From the NCBI GenBank assembly GCA_043772905.1, contig JAYVFS010000049.1:1-51311 (forward strand): a stretch of DNA of 51,311 bases, given 5' to 3'. Shown one piece after another: positions 8,456 to 16,582 of the stretch. The position numbers and the translations under genes are program-made. Below the pieces are notes generated by a model. It was not told the origin of the DNA and searched no databases. It saw nothing but the letters and a program-made list of their open reading frames with translations. This DNA comes from JAAFJT01 sp043772905 (GTDB lineage Bacteria > Bacteroidota > Bacteroidia > Chitinophagales > Saprospiraceae). Each line of letters starts with the position of its first letter. Within the stretch, counting starts at the first letter, position 1.

Positions 8456-8902
8456 TTACGCAACTGTGAGAGTTCCACCGGCAGCTTCAACAGCTACCTT
8501 TGCTTTTTCAGAACAGCCATGAGCTGTAATGGTCAATGCAGTTGTCAATTCACCGTTAGCTAATATTTTAACGAGATCGTCACGCTTTGTATAGCCTTTT
8601 TCGTACAAAAATGCTGCTGTGATTTCAGTCACACCATGCTTTTCAGCACATGCTTGCAATTGAGCTAAGTTGAAAGGCACATACTCTACGCGGAACGGGT
8701 TTTTGAAACCACGTTTCGGCAAACGACGTTGCATTGGTGTTTGACCACCCTCGAAGCTACGTTTGTTTTTGTGACCCGAACGCGCTTTATCACCTTTATG
8801 ACCACGTGTAGATGTACCACCGCGACCTGAACCCTGACCGCGACCGACGCGCTTGATACTATGGGTCGAACCTTTTGCAGGTTTAAGATTATTCAATTCC
8901 AT
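8456..8902 (-). CDS. rplO: 50S ribosomal protein L15
   Basis: A 148-residue protein with the Gly/Arg-rich N-terminal extension (RVGRGQGSGRGGTSTRGHKG) that enters the 23S core, then GGQTPMQRRLPKRGF and a globular C-terminal domain. It precedes secY. Confidence 0.98.
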   Translation of the reverse strand: MELNNLKPAKGSTHSIKRVGRGQGSGRGGTSTRGHKGDKARSGHKNKRSFEGGQTPMQRRLPKRGFKNPFRVEYVPFNLAQLQACAEKHGVTEITAAFLYEKGYTKRDDLVKILANGELTTALTITAHGCSEKAKVAVEAAGGTLTVA

Positions 8903-8965
8903 CGTTGAAGAAATTTATTCAATTGAATATTGCTGATTGATTTTTTTCAGAAAAAAACCCGCTCA

Positions 8966-8977
8966 TACTGAGGGGGG
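8966..8977 (+). repeat. TACTGAGGGG dispersed motif, copy 5
   Basis: In the rpmD-rplO spacer, with six G and flanks ATAC and GTAT that could pair. Confidence 0.9.
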
Positions 8978-8998
8978 TATTTTTCAATCATCAATGAA

Positions 8999-9178
8999 TT
9001 AAGCTTCCTCAACTTTTATGAGGTGAGCTACTTTTTTGACCATACCCATGATTTGTGGGTTCGATTCTTTTACGACTGAGTGGTTCATTTTGCGAATACC
9101 CAAAGCCTTGACCGTGTCCTTTTGGTCTTTCGGACGGTGAATCGTGCTTTTTACAAGCGTTATTTTAATATTTCCCAT
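8999..9178 (-). CDS. rpmD: 50S ribosomal protein L30
   Basis: A 59-residue protein; the start is the ATG at 9178 (MGNIKITLVKSTIHRPKDQK), since the in-frame upstream ATG would translate spacer repeats. The core has TVKALGIRKMNHSVV and the end MGMVKKVAHLIKVEEA. It lies between rpsE and rplO. Confidence 0.96.
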   Translation of the reverse strand: MGNIKITLVKSTIHRPKDQKDTVKALGIRKMNHSVVKESNPQIMGMVKKVAHLIKVEEA

Positions 9179-9228
9179 CTTTCGATTTACGATTTGGGAT
9201 TTACGATTTTGCAACCGCAAATCGGTAA

Positions 9229-9756
9229 TTAGCCGTTAAATACTTTTGATACATCTATGCGACGTGTTTTCGCCACTTGTTGTGGTGTCCGCAATTGCGA
9301 CAAACCGTTCAATGTTGCTTTTACAACGTTGTGTGGGTTTGAAGAACCTTGTGACTTCGCCAAAACATTGTGAATACCCGCCATATCAAGGACAGCACGC
9401 ATAACACCTCCTGCGATGACACCCGTACCTTCCGATGCTGGTTTCAACAAAATGCGACCTGCGCCGTACTTACCGAGTACCTCATGCGGGATAGTTCCCT
9501 TGTTGATTGGCACTTTGATAAGGTTTTTCTTAGCATCTTCAACTGCCTTTTGGATAGCGTCCGATACCTCACGGGCTTTGCCTAAACCTTGTCCAACCGA
9601 ACCTTTGCCGTCTCCGACAACAACGATGGCTGCAAAGCTGAATGTCCGACCACCTTTCGTTACTTTTGCAACGCGGTTGAGTGACACCATTTTCTCTTTA
9701 AATTCACCTGCGTTTTCGCCACCTGCGGCAGCCGCTTTTTGATTATCTCTTGCCAT
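9229..9756 (-). CDS. rpsE: 30S ribosomal protein S5
   Basis: A 175-residue decoding-fidelity protein. The start at 9756 (MARDNQKAAAAGGENAGEF) fits the family; the longer frame begins in spacer sequence. It has the S5 double-stranded-RNA-binding domain (VAKVTKGGRTFSFAAIVVVG, GKAREVSDAIQKA) and the C-terminal GTGVIAGGVMRAVLDMAGI region. It follows rplR. Confidence 0.98.
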   Translation of the reverse strand: MARDNQKAAAAGGENAGEFKEKMVSLNRVAKVTKGGRTFSFAAIVVVGDGKGSVGQGLGKAREVSDAIQKAVEDAKKNLIKVPINKGTIPHEVLGKYGAGRILLKPASEGTGVIAGGVMRAVLDMAGIHNVLAKSQGSSNPHNVVKATLNGLSQLRTPQQVAKTRRIDVSKVFNG

Positions 9757-9849
9757 TGGGCTTTTTTTTTTATAGATTATTGGTGATTGATTACTGATTA
9801 TTACCGATAATAATAAAAATAGGCAACAATACAATAAACAATAAGCAAT

Positions 9850-10194
9850 TTAGAATTCTAAGCCTCCTTCGCGTGCACCTTCAGCTAAGGCTTTCACACG
9901 ACCATGATACAAATAACCGCCACGGTCAAAAACCACTTTTGTGACACCTGCTGCTTTTGCTTTTTCAGCAAGTAACAAACCTACTGCTTTCGACATTTCT
10001 GTCTTCGCAGCCTTAGTTGTTTCTGTTGAGGAAGCCGCTGCTAATGTATGCCCCACTGAATCGTCAATGATTTGGCAGAAAATACCTTTGTTTGAACGGA
10101 AAACCGCCAAACGTGGGCGTGCTGTCGAGCCGCTTACACGACCACGAATTCTTCTATGGATACGAGCTTGACGCTCTTTCACTGTCATTTTCAT
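9850..10194 (-). CDS. rplR: 50S ribosomal protein L18
   Basis: A 5S rRNA-binding protein of 114 residues, with RIRGRVSGSTARPRLAVFRS, IIDDSVGHTLAAAS and VVFDRGGYLYHGRVKALAEG, ending AREGGLEF as expected. A second ATG two codons downstream is possible. It lies between rplF and rpsE. Confidence 0.97.
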   Translation of the reverse strand: MKMTVKERQARIHRRIRGRVSGSTARPRLAVFRSNKGIFCQIIDDSVGHTLAAASSTETTKAAKTEMSKAVGLLLAEKAKAAGVTKVVFDRGGYLYHGRVKALAEGAREGGLEF

Positions 10195-10332
10195 GTTTGA
10201 AAACGCATTTTTATTTTATAAATTAAATTTCAAAACGCCTATTCCGATATGCATCGGAAAACCCTGAATTCGGCTATAATGAAATGAATATCTTAACCAT
10301 TGAGTTTAACAATAAAAAGCGCCAGAAAACGC

Positions 10333-10353
10333 TTTTTACTGAGGGGGGTAAAA
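10333..10353. repeat. Short hairpin with motif loop, rplF-rplR spacer
   Basis: CTTTTTAC and GTAAAAAG pair exactly around a TGAGGGGG loop, so the dispersed motif copy 6 forms the loop and part of the stem. Confidence 0.65.
10337..10348 (+). repeat. TACTGAGGGG dispersed motif, copy 6
   Basis: In the rplF-rplR spacer, six G, then TAAAAAG. Confidence 0.9.
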
Positions 10354-10380
10354 AGACCCCAAAACGCAACAATCTTTTTT

Positions 10381-10938
10381 TTACTTCTTACCGCTTGTCT
10401 TACCCGCTTTGCGACGAACAACTTCACCGTGGAAACGAATACCTTTTCCTTTGTAAGGTTCAGGTGTACGGAATGAGCGAATTTTAGCGCAAACAGAGCC
10501 AAGCAATTGCTTATCGAAGCTGCTAAGAAGCAACGTCGGAGGCGCACCTTTCTCCATTTTTGTTGTAAATTCAACCTCTTTCGGCAAAGTCATTTCAATT
10601 GGATGCGAAAAACCCAATGTGAATAAGATGTTGCCATCTTTCGGCTCTAATTTGAAACCAACACCGACAAGTTCCATCCGCGCAGTATAACCTTCGCTGA
10701 CACCTTGAACCATGTTTGAAACCAATGAGCGATACAAACCATGCAATGCACGATGACGCTTTTGGTCAGTCGGGCGTGAGACTTTGATTTGTCCATCTTC
10801 AACAGCGACCGTGATGTCTGGATCAACCTGTTGAGTAAGTGTTCCTTTCGGACCTTTAACTGTTACCAAATTGCTTTTGCTGACTTGAAGTTCAACTTTT
10901 GCGGGCAAAGCAATGGGTATTTTACCTATTCTTGACAT
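10381..10938 (-). CDS. rplF: 50S ribosomal protein L6
   Basis: A 185-residue protein with two related domains. N-terminus MSRIGKIPIALPAKVEL, middle GYTARMELVGVGFK, and the terminal L6 signature with PEPYKGKGIRFHGEVVRRKAGK. It binds 23S rRNA near the factor-binding site. Spc-operon position between rpsH and rplR. Confidence 0.98.
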   Translation of the reverse strand: MSRIGKIPIALPAKVELQVSKSNLVTVKGPKGTLTQQVDPDITVAVEDGQIKVSRPTDQKRHRALHGLYRSLVSNMVQGVSEGYTARMELVGVGFKLEPKDGNILFTLGFSHPIEMTLPKEVEFTTKMEKGAPPTLLLSSFDKQLLGSVCAKIRSFRTPEPYKGKGIRFHGEVVRRKAGKTSGKK

Positions 10939-11030
10939 CTTTTATATCAGTTTAAAAGATTCTAACTTTTGATTTTGAATGTTTCAAAGTCATTGTGATA
11001 CTTAATAAAGCACCTAAATGCTTGACAACA

Positions 11031-11435
11031 TTAATAAATGTAGCACAATAATTCACCACCTACATTGAGTTGGCGTGCTTCTTTGTCCGTCATGACACCG
11101 CGAGATGTAGAGACGATGGCTATACCTAAGCCGCTAATAACACGTGGCACCTCTTTGGCGCTACGGTATTGACGCAAGCCGGGTCTTGAAACGCGCTTCA
11201 AAGAACGAATAACGGGCTCTTTAGTCTGCGGGTCATATTTCAAAGCGATTTTGATAAGACCTGCTTGACCAGCTACGTCCTCGAATTTGTATTTCAAGAT
11301 ATAACCTTGGTCGTAAAGGATTTCTGTCAAACGCTTTTTCATGTTTGACGCGGGAATCTCAACGATTGTGTGACCTGCCATTTGAGCATTACGAATGCGC
11401 GTAAGGAAGTCAGCTATTGGATCTGTTACTGCCAT
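11031..11435 (-). CDS. rpsH: 30S ribosomal protein S8
   Basis: A 134-residue primary 16S rRNA binder. It shows DPIADFLTRIRNAQMAGH, KRVSRPGLRQYRSAKEVPRV and the end DKEARQLNVGGELLCYIY. In enteric bacteria S8 represses the spc operon; whether that applies here is not visible. It is preceded by rpsN across a 175-base spacer with a motif copy and an inverted repeat. Confidence 0.98.
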   Translation of the reverse strand: MAVTDPIADFLTRIRNAQMAGHTIVEIPASNMKKRLTEILYDQGYILKYKFEDVAGQAGLIKIALKYDPQTKEPVIRSLKRVSRPGLRQYRSAKEVPRVISGLGIAIVSTSRGVMTDKEARQLNVGGELLCYIY

Positions 11436-11468
11436 TTTATAGCAATTTTTGATTTTTTTTTATGTTGA

Positions 11469-11480
11469 TACTGAGGGGGT
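11469..11480 (+). repeat. TACTGAGGGG dispersed motif, copy 7
   Basis: In the rpsN-rpsH spacer; flanks GATAC and GTATC pair around TGAGGGG. Confidence 0.92.
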
Positions 11481-11550
11481 ATCCGCTAAAAGGTGTGAAA
11501 CAGACCTGCCCCAGTTCAAAAATATTATTTTCAACAATGAATAATGAGTA

Positions 11551-11596
11551 TAAATGATGAATTTATGAGTTAAAATCGCAAGCGATTCATCATTTA
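11551..11596. repeat. Inverted repeat in the rpsN-rpsH spacer
   Basis: TAAATGATGAAT (11551-11562) pairs with ATTCATCATTTA (11585-11596); partial complementarity extends outward. Same word family as at 3904 and 36943. Confidence 0.65.
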
Positions 11597-11610
11597 TCAT
11601 TCATTATTTT

Positions 11611-11880
11611 TTACCAAGATGCTTTTGTTACGCCTGGTATTTTGCCTTCCAAAGCCATCAAGCGGAAGAGGTAGCGATTGACACCGAACTTACGCATGTA
11701 ACCTTTAGGACGACCTGTCAGTTGGCAGCGATTGTGTTGGCGCACTTTCGACCCGTTGCGTGGCAACTTGTCGAGTTCTTCCCAATTACCTTCAGCTTTG
11801 AGTTTAGCACGTACTTCGGCGTATTTCTCCACCATTTTAGCACGTTTCTTTTCTCTTGCAATGATTGATTTCTTAGCCAT
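11611..11880 (-). CDS. rpsN: 30S ribosomal protein S14
   Basis: An 89-residue, long-form S14 without the zinc CxxC pairs. It reads MAKKSIIAREKKRAKMVEKY, then LPRNGSKVRQHNRCQLTGRP and FGVNRYLFRLMALEGKIPG, with the typical KASW end. It lies between rplE and rpsH. Confidence 0.98.
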   Translation of the reverse strand: MAKKSIIAREKKRAKMVEKYAEVRAKLKAEGNWEELDKLPRNGSKVRQHNRCQLTGRPKGYMRKFGVNRYLFRLMALEGKIPGVTKASW

Positions 11881-11948
11881 TTCTTTTTTTACGTGTTAAT
11901 TTTTAGTATTTGATGTTTAAACGAAACACTAAAAACAAATACTAAAAA

Positions 11949-12497
11949 TTATTTTTTAAACGGCATACCCATTCCTTTCAACAACGCTAATGCTTCCGCA
12001 TCCGTCGGTGCTGTTGTCACGAATGTGATGTCCATACCTTGAATTTTATTGATTTTATCAATGTCAATTTCAGGGAAAATGATTTGCTCGGTGATACCCA
12101 GCGTATAGTTTCCACGTCCATCGAAGCTCTTGTCATTGATGCCTTTGAAGTCACGTACACGTGGCAAAGCAATAGTAATCAAGCGGTCCAAAAATTCATA
12201 CATCTGAGTACCACGAAGGGTAACACGTACACCAATCGGCATACCTTCACGAAGTTTGAAGTTAGAGACAGATTTGCGCGCTTTTGATGAAACCGCTTTT
12301 TGACCTGCAATCGCTGAAATCTCATTAACAGAAACTTCAATCAACTTTTTGTCTTGCGTAGCACCATTAACGCCTTGGTTGATGCAGATTTTAGTAATTT
12401 TCGGCACTTGCATCACCGTTTTGTATTGAAATTGCTCCATCATAGCGGGTGCAATTTCAGCTTGGTATTTAGTCCGAAGTCTTGGAACGTAACTCAT
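11949..12497 (-). CDS. rplE: 50S ribosomal protein L5
   Basis: A 5S rRNA-binding protein of 182 residues with KITKICINQGVNGATQDKK, SVSNFKLREGMPIGVRVTLR, a DFKGINDKSFDGRGNYTLGI stretch and the end DAEALALLKGMGMPF. It is only 3 bases from rplX. Confidence 0.98.
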   Translation of the reverse strand: MSYVPRLRTKYQAEIAPAMMEQFQYKTVMQVPKITKICINQGVNGATQDKKLIEVSVNEISAIAGQKAVSSKARKSVSNFKLREGMPIGVRVTLRGTQMYEFLDRLITIALPRVRDFKGINDKSFDGRGNYTLGITEQIIFPEIDIDKINKIQGMDITFVTTAPTDAEALALLKGMGMPFKK

Positions 12498-12500
12498 TAT

Positions 12501-12827
12501 TTATAAGGTTTGACCTGATTTTTTAGAATACCGAACCAATTTACCGTCCTCTAAACGACGACCGATACGTGACGGCGTACCTTTGCTGTCAACGACCATT
12601 AAGTTCGAGATATTAATACGGGCTTCCATCTCATCAATACCGCCCGGTGTTTCTTGTGTCGGTTTGCGATGTTTTTTAACCATGCGGATACCCCCGACGA
12701 CTGCCTTGTTGTCCGCTGGAAAAACTCTTAGCACCGTGCCTGTTTTGCCTTTGTCTTCGCCAGTAATGACCATAACTTGGTCTCCTGTTTTGACGTGGCG
12801 TTTGGGTGCGAATCTTTTAGTTGCCAT
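12501..12827 (-). CDS. rplX: 50S ribosomal protein L24
   Basis: A 108-residue assembly-initiating protein with a KOW motif: KTGDQVMVITGEDKGKTGTV. Further family blocks are MVKKHRKPTQETPGGI and INISNLMVVDSKGTPSRIG. It lies between rplN and rplE. Confidence 0.98.
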   Translation of the reverse strand: MATKRFAPKRHVKTGDQVMVITGEDKGKTGTVLRVFPADNKAVVGGIRMVKKHRKPTQETPGGIDEMEARINISNLMVVDSKGTPSRIGRRLEDGKLVRYSKKSGQTL

Positions 12828-12861
12828 TTTATTTCAAAAAATTTGAAAACAATCAATAAAA

Positions 12862-13227
12862 TTAAAGTACCTCTGGTGCCAATGAAACGATACGCATATA
12901 ATCGCGTTCGCGTAATTCACGTGCAACGGGTCCGAAAATACGCGTGCCACGTGGTTCATCAGCTGCGTTCAAGAGGACGCAAGCGTTGTCGTCGAAACGA
13001 ATATATGAACCGTCTTTACGACGAATCTCTTTGCGTGTCCGAACGATAACGGCTTTCGAAACCGAACCTTTTTTAACACCACCCGGAGATGTATCTTTAA
13101 CCGTCACGACAATTTTATCGCCAATAGAAGCATAACGACGTTTTGAACCGCCTAAAACGCGAATACAAAGTACTTCTTTTGCGCCGCTATTATCAGCTAC
13201 TCTTAGTCTTGATTCTGCCTGTATCAT
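12862..13227 (-). CDS. rplN: 50S ribosomal protein L14
   Basis: A 121-residue protein at the subunit interface with MIQAESRLRVADNSGAKEVL, GGSKRRYASIGD and GTRIFGPVARELRERDYMRI, ending SLAPEVL. A textbook L14 without insertions, between rpsQ and rplX. Confidence 0.98.
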   Translation of the reverse strand: MIQAESRLRVADNSGAKEVLCIRVLGGSKRRYASIGDKIVVTVKDTSPGGVKKGSVSKAVIVRTRKEIRRKDGSYIRFDDNACVLLNAADEPRGTRIFGPVARELRERDYMRIVSLAPEVL

Positions 13228-13325
13228 TTTCTTTTACAGTTGAATATTATTTGAATAATCGAGCGGTCAGTATGCTGTACGAAACAAATAAGTACATTTA
13301 ACATCTGACATCGAACATTGAATGA

Positions 13326-13586
13326 TTACTTCGCTTTTTCGATGACTTCAACGAGTCTCCACCGCTTCGTTTTACTGACGGGGCGTGTTTCCATGATTAA
13401 GACCGTATCACCAACACCCGCAGTGTTGATTTCGTCATGTGCATGGAATTTCGACGTTTTTTTCATGTACTTACCATACATCGGGTGCATGATTTTACGA
13501 ACGACTTTTACCGTAATTGTTTTTTCGGGTGCGCTACTTGACACAACACCGATACGGGTTTTTCTAAGATTTCTTTCGGCACTCAT
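13326..13586 (-). CDS. rpsQ: 30S ribosomal protein S17
   Basis: An 86-residue OB-fold 16S binder with RNLRKTRIGVVSSSAPEKTI, KFHAHDEINTAGVGDTVLI and ETRPVSKTKRWRLVEVIEKA. It lies between rpmC and rplN. The preceding spacer (13587-13681) is iterated AAGATTTTAAGATT-like words. Confidence 0.97.
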   Translation of the reverse strand: MSAERNLRKTRIGVVSSSAPEKTITVKVVRKIMHPMYGKYMKKTSKFHAHDEINTAGVGDTVLIMETRPVSKTKRWRLVEVIEKAK

Positions 13587-13681
13587 TATCTTAACAAGAT
13601 TTTAAGATTGAAGATTTTAAGATTTATAGACATTTTTCAAAACTACCTTTAGTCTTAAAGTCTAAAATCCAAAACCTGATA

Positions 13682-13948
13682 TTACGCTTTTTTCAAACGG
13701 GCGCGACGTGCGCGGATGCGTGAACGCATTTCCAAGTCTTCAGCCGTAAATTCAGCCATTTCGCGTTTACGCAATTCTGTGAGTGCGCGGGCGATGCTTT
13801 GGCGTGTTTTCTTGAACTGGCTGTTGTCGTTGATGCCACGAATCGCTTTTTCAAAATTCATTTTTTGAATTTCGCTTCTCGAAGCGACAACTGTTGCTTC
13901 CAACTCTTCTTCTGGCTTGTCGTGCCAAGTAATTTTTTCGCTTGCCAT
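13682..13948 (-). CDS. rpmC: 50S ribosomal protein L29
   Basis: An 88-residue protein, longer than the 60-70 residues typical of L29 because of an N-terminal extension (about 20 residues, acidic) and a basic C-terminal end. The core shows KKTRQSIARALTELRKREM after the first helix. It sits in the standard position between rplP and rpsQ. Identification rests mostly on position plus the helix pair. Confidence 0.9.
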   Translation of the reverse strand: MASEKITWHDKPEEELEATVVASRSEIQKMNFEKAIRGINDNSQFKKTRQSIARALTELRKREMAEFTAEDLEMRSRIRARRARLKKA

Positions 13949-13984
13949 TTTAAAAAACTATTTAAAACGTTGATTGTCTAATTA

Positions 13985-14410
13985 TTAATTACCAACAACA
14001 TAGTCGGTACGTGTAACGGTTCTCGTTAAGCACGGTAATTTTTGTGCACCAAGGCGAAGGGCTTCACGAGCGACTTCGTCAGTAACGCCGTCTATCTCGA
14101 AAATGATTCTACCCGGTTGCACTTGCGCTACCCAATGGTCAAGCGCACCTTTACCTTTACCCATACGGACTTCCGCAGGTTTTGAGGTAATCGGTTTGTC
14201 AGGAAAAACCAAACACCATACTTTACCTTCACGTTTCATAAAACGTGTAATCGCAATACGTGCAGACTCTATCTGACGGCTCGTCAACCGGACGTGCATC
14301 GTTGATTTGAGGGCGAAAGTACCGAATGATACGGTGCTACCACGCCATGCCAAACCCTCGTTTTTCATCTTATGCTGCTTGCGAAACTTTGTTCTTTTCG
14401 GCTGTAACAT
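13985..14410 (-). CDS. rplP: 50S ribosomal protein L16
   Basis: A 141-residue protein near the A-site tRNA elbow. It starts MLQPKRTKFRKQHKMKNEGL and shows KPAEVRMGKGKGALDHWVA, GRIIFEIDG and REALRLGAQKLPC. Standard place between rpsC and rpmC. Confidence 0.98.
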   Translation of the reverse strand: MLQPKRTKFRKQHKMKNEGLAWRGSTVSFGTFALKSTMHVRLTSRQIESARIAITRFMKREGKVWCLVFPDKPITSKPAEVRMGKGKGALDHWVAQVQPGRIIFEIDGVTDEVAREALRLGAQKLPCLTRTVTRTDYVVGN

Positions 14411-14561
14411 TGCTCAAACGTATTTTTTGCGACTTAAAATCGCTATTTATCGTTCAAAAACTCGACTTCATGTATTGCTTCTTTCAAAGCGGATGCAAAA
14501 GTACCCTTTTTGTTTGAATTTTTATTCTATTTTCTAAACATTTGCTAAAAAAACGCAAATA

Positions 14562-14572
14562 TACTGAGGGGG
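14562..14572 (+). repeat. TACTGAGGGG dispersed motif, copy 8
   Basis: In the rpsC-rplP spacer (14411-14650), followed by TAATG. Confidence 0.9.
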
Positions 14573-14650
14573 TAATGATTGATTGCTTTTTATTGATTAT
14601 TGAACATTACAGCTTGCAATAAACATTCATCAATAAACATTCATCAATTA

Positions 14651-15574
14651 TTAACGTTTCAGTCCACCTTGACCGCCACCGCCGCCACGATTACCACCTT
14701 GACCACCGCCGCCACCAGTACCTCGGTTGCCACCTTGACCGCCACCGCCGCCACGATTACCACCTTGACCACCGCCGCCACCTCTGCGGTCGCCGCCACC
14801 GCCGCCACGATTATCGCCACCGCCTCTGCGGTCGCCACGTCCACCGTCTCTGCGGTCACCACGGTCGTTGTCACGACGGTCGCCACCACCTCTACGGTCT
14901 TGGCTGCCTGTGCCTTTTGATTCTTCTTGGAAAGGAGATAAGTCGCGTTTACCAAAAACTTCACCTTTACAAATCCATACTTTGATACCGATTTTGCCAT
15001 AGACGGTTTGAGCCTCTACGTTGGCATAGTCAATATCTGCACGGAAAGTGTGTAGTGGTGTACGACCTTCCTTGTATTCTTCAGTCCGAGCCATATCAGA
15101 ACCGCCTACACGACCACTGATACGGATTTTGATACCTTCTGCACCTGCACGAATCGTTTGCTGAATAGCCATTTTGATAGCACGACGGTGGTTAATACGA
15201 CCTTCGATTTGCTTCGCAACAGTTTCACCAACGATAACAGCGTCCATCTCAGGCTTACGAATTTCGTTGATATTGATTTGAACATCTTTCGATGTCAATT
15301 TTTTCAACTCTTCGCGGATACGGTCAACTTCTTGACCACCCTTGCCGATGATGATACCCGGGCGTGATGTTTGAATTGAAACAGTCACCCGTTTCAATGT
15401 GCGCTCGATGATGATACGTGCAATACCGCCTTTCGAGATACGTGCACGAAGATATTGGCGGATTTGCGCGTCTTCAACCACTTTCGCAGCCATATCACGA
15501 CCGCCGAACCAGTTGGATTCCCAACCTTTGATGATACCTAAACGGTTTCCTATCGGATTTGTCTTCTGACCCAT
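14651..15574 (-). CDS. rpsC: 30S ribosomal protein S3 with long RGG/Gly-rich tail
   Basis: 307 residues against about 210-280 in most relatives. Residues 1-215 are normal S3: MGQKTNPIGNRLGIIKGWES, a KH domain with the GxxG loop IIIGKGG near 74-80, and the S3 C-terminal domain (RISGRVGGSDMARTEEYKEG). From about residue 220 to the end lies an 88-residue low-complexity tail of Asp/Arg/Gly repeats (DRRGGGDRR, then GGGGGQGGNRG repeated). S3 lines the mRNA entry channel, so a basic flexible RGG tail there could touch mRNA, but this is inference. The tail is also a DNA repeat (14655-14900) and produces a long shadow frame. Between rplV and rplP. Confidence 0.95.
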   Translation of the reverse strand: MGQKTNPIGNRLGIIKGWESNWFGGRDMAAKVVEDAQIRQYLRARISKGGIARIIIERTLKRVTVSIQTSRPGIIIGKGGQEVDRIREELKKLTSKDVQININEIRKPEMDAVIVGETVAKQIEGRINHRRAIKMAIQQTIRAGAEGIKIRISGRVGGSDMARTEEYKEGRTPLHTFRADIDYANVEAQTVYGKIGIKVWICKGEVFGKRDLSPFQEESKGTGSQDRRGGGDRRDNDRGDRRDGGRGDRRGGGDNRGGGGGDRRGGGGGQGGNRGGGGGQGGNRGTGGGGGQGGNRGGGGGQGGLKR

Positions 15575-15678
15575 TTTAATCTTTTATCGAAACTTCAAGC
15601 GTTCCAGATTATTTTGGAAAATGTTATTTTCGTTTAAAAAGCCTACCGAATCGTTCGGATTAGACTAAATTTCTCAAC

Positions 15679-16053
15679 TTATGCGCCTACGGCTTCGCTT
15701 TCAACAGGAATAGGCTTTCGGTTTTCCACAACGATTGTGATGTGGTTAGTCCGTTTGCGAATCCGATGAGCGCGTCCGTGCGGTGCAGGTTGAAAGCGTT
15801 TCAACATCGTTGCGGCATCGCTAAATGCTGCTTTGATGTAGAGGTCATACTCTGTGGCATCTTGCTCCGTCTTAACTTCCCAGTTAGCGTAAGCCGAGCG
15901 TACAACTTTTGTCAACCACAAAGAAGCTTCCTTGTTTGTGAATTGAAGAATGTTCAACGCATCGCTGACTTTTTTGCCGCGAATATTGTCAATGACGAGG
16001 CGCATTTTACGTGCCGACATCGGACAACTTGAGTGTCTTGCTACTGCTTCCAT
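15679..16053 (-). CDS. rplV: 50S ribosomal protein L22
   Basis: A 124-residue exit-tunnel protein: SCPMSARKMRLVIDNIRGKK, ALNILQFTNKEASLWLTKVV and the end block KRFQPAPHGRAHRIRKRTNH, which carries the beta-hairpin part that reaches into the tunnel. Standard position between rpsS and rpsC. Confidence 0.97.
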   Translation of the reverse strand: MEAVARHSSCPMSARKMRLVIDNIRGKKVSDALNILQFTNKEASLWLTKVVRSAYANWEVKTEQDATEYDLYIKAAFSDAATMLKRFQPAPHGRAHRIRKRTNHITIVVENRKPIPVESEAVGA

Positions 16054-16137
16054 TGCTTGTATTCAGTATTTAGTAGTGAGTCAAAAGAACTCACGCAATT
16101 ATTTTTCTTAATAAAAAATGATTAAAAAGTACGTGCA

Positions 16138-16147
16138 TACTGAGGGG
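16138..16147 (+). repeat. TACTGAGGGG dispersed motif, copy 9
   Basis: In the rpsS-rplV spacer, followed by TTC. Confidence 0.88.
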
Positions 16148-16223
16148 TTCTTCGATTGATTATTTTTTATTGATTAATGTGTTAAACAATCATCAATATT
16201 CAATAATGAGAACACCTACTGCC

Positions 16224-16493
16224 CTACTTCTTACGGTTGCCTGAGTGACCTCTGAAGTTACGCGTCGGTGAAAACTCCCCAAGTTTGTGACCCACCATGT
16301 TTTCTGTAACGAATACAGGAACAAATGTTTTGCCGTTGTGAACAGCAATGGTCAAACCAACCATATCAGGACTAATCATAGAAGAACGCGACCACGTCTT
16401 GATGACCGACTTGCGGCTTGCTTCCTTCATTTTCTCGACTTTCTCGAGCAATTTATGGAAAATATATGGTCCTTTTTTAAGCGAACGAGGCAT
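16224..16493 (-). CDS. rpsS: 30S ribosomal protein S19
   Basis: An 89-residue head protein: MPRSLKKGPYIFHKLLEKVE, TWSRSSMISPDMVGLTIAVH, MVGHKLGEFSPTRNFRGHSG. It binds 16S rRNA with S13. Standard place between rplB and rplV. Confidence 0.98.
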   Translation of the reverse strand: MPRSLKKGPYIFHKLLEKVEKMKEASRKSVIKTWSRSSMISPDMVGLTIAVHNGKTFVPVFVTENMVGHKLGEFSPTRNFRGHSGNRKK

Positions 16494-16520
16494 GATATTA
16501 TAATTGATAGATGAAAATGG

Positions 16521-16564
16521 ATAGTGGATAATGGGCAGTTATATAATTATACATTATCCACTAT
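16521..16564. repeat. Inverted repeat in the rplB-rpsS spacer
   Basis: ATAGTGGATAATG (16521-16533) pairs perfectly over 13 bp with CATTATCCACTAT (16552-16564). It is composed of iterated GGATAATG words like the nadA-tdk palindrome at 46269. Confidence 0.7.
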
Positions 16565-16582
16565 AAATTATCCATTATTAAT

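Noticed and set aside
14659..15000. 113-residue frame opposite the rpsC core tail
   Set aside because: A frame-shifted shadow of the Gly/Arg-rich rpsC tail; Val/Ala-rich with no family.
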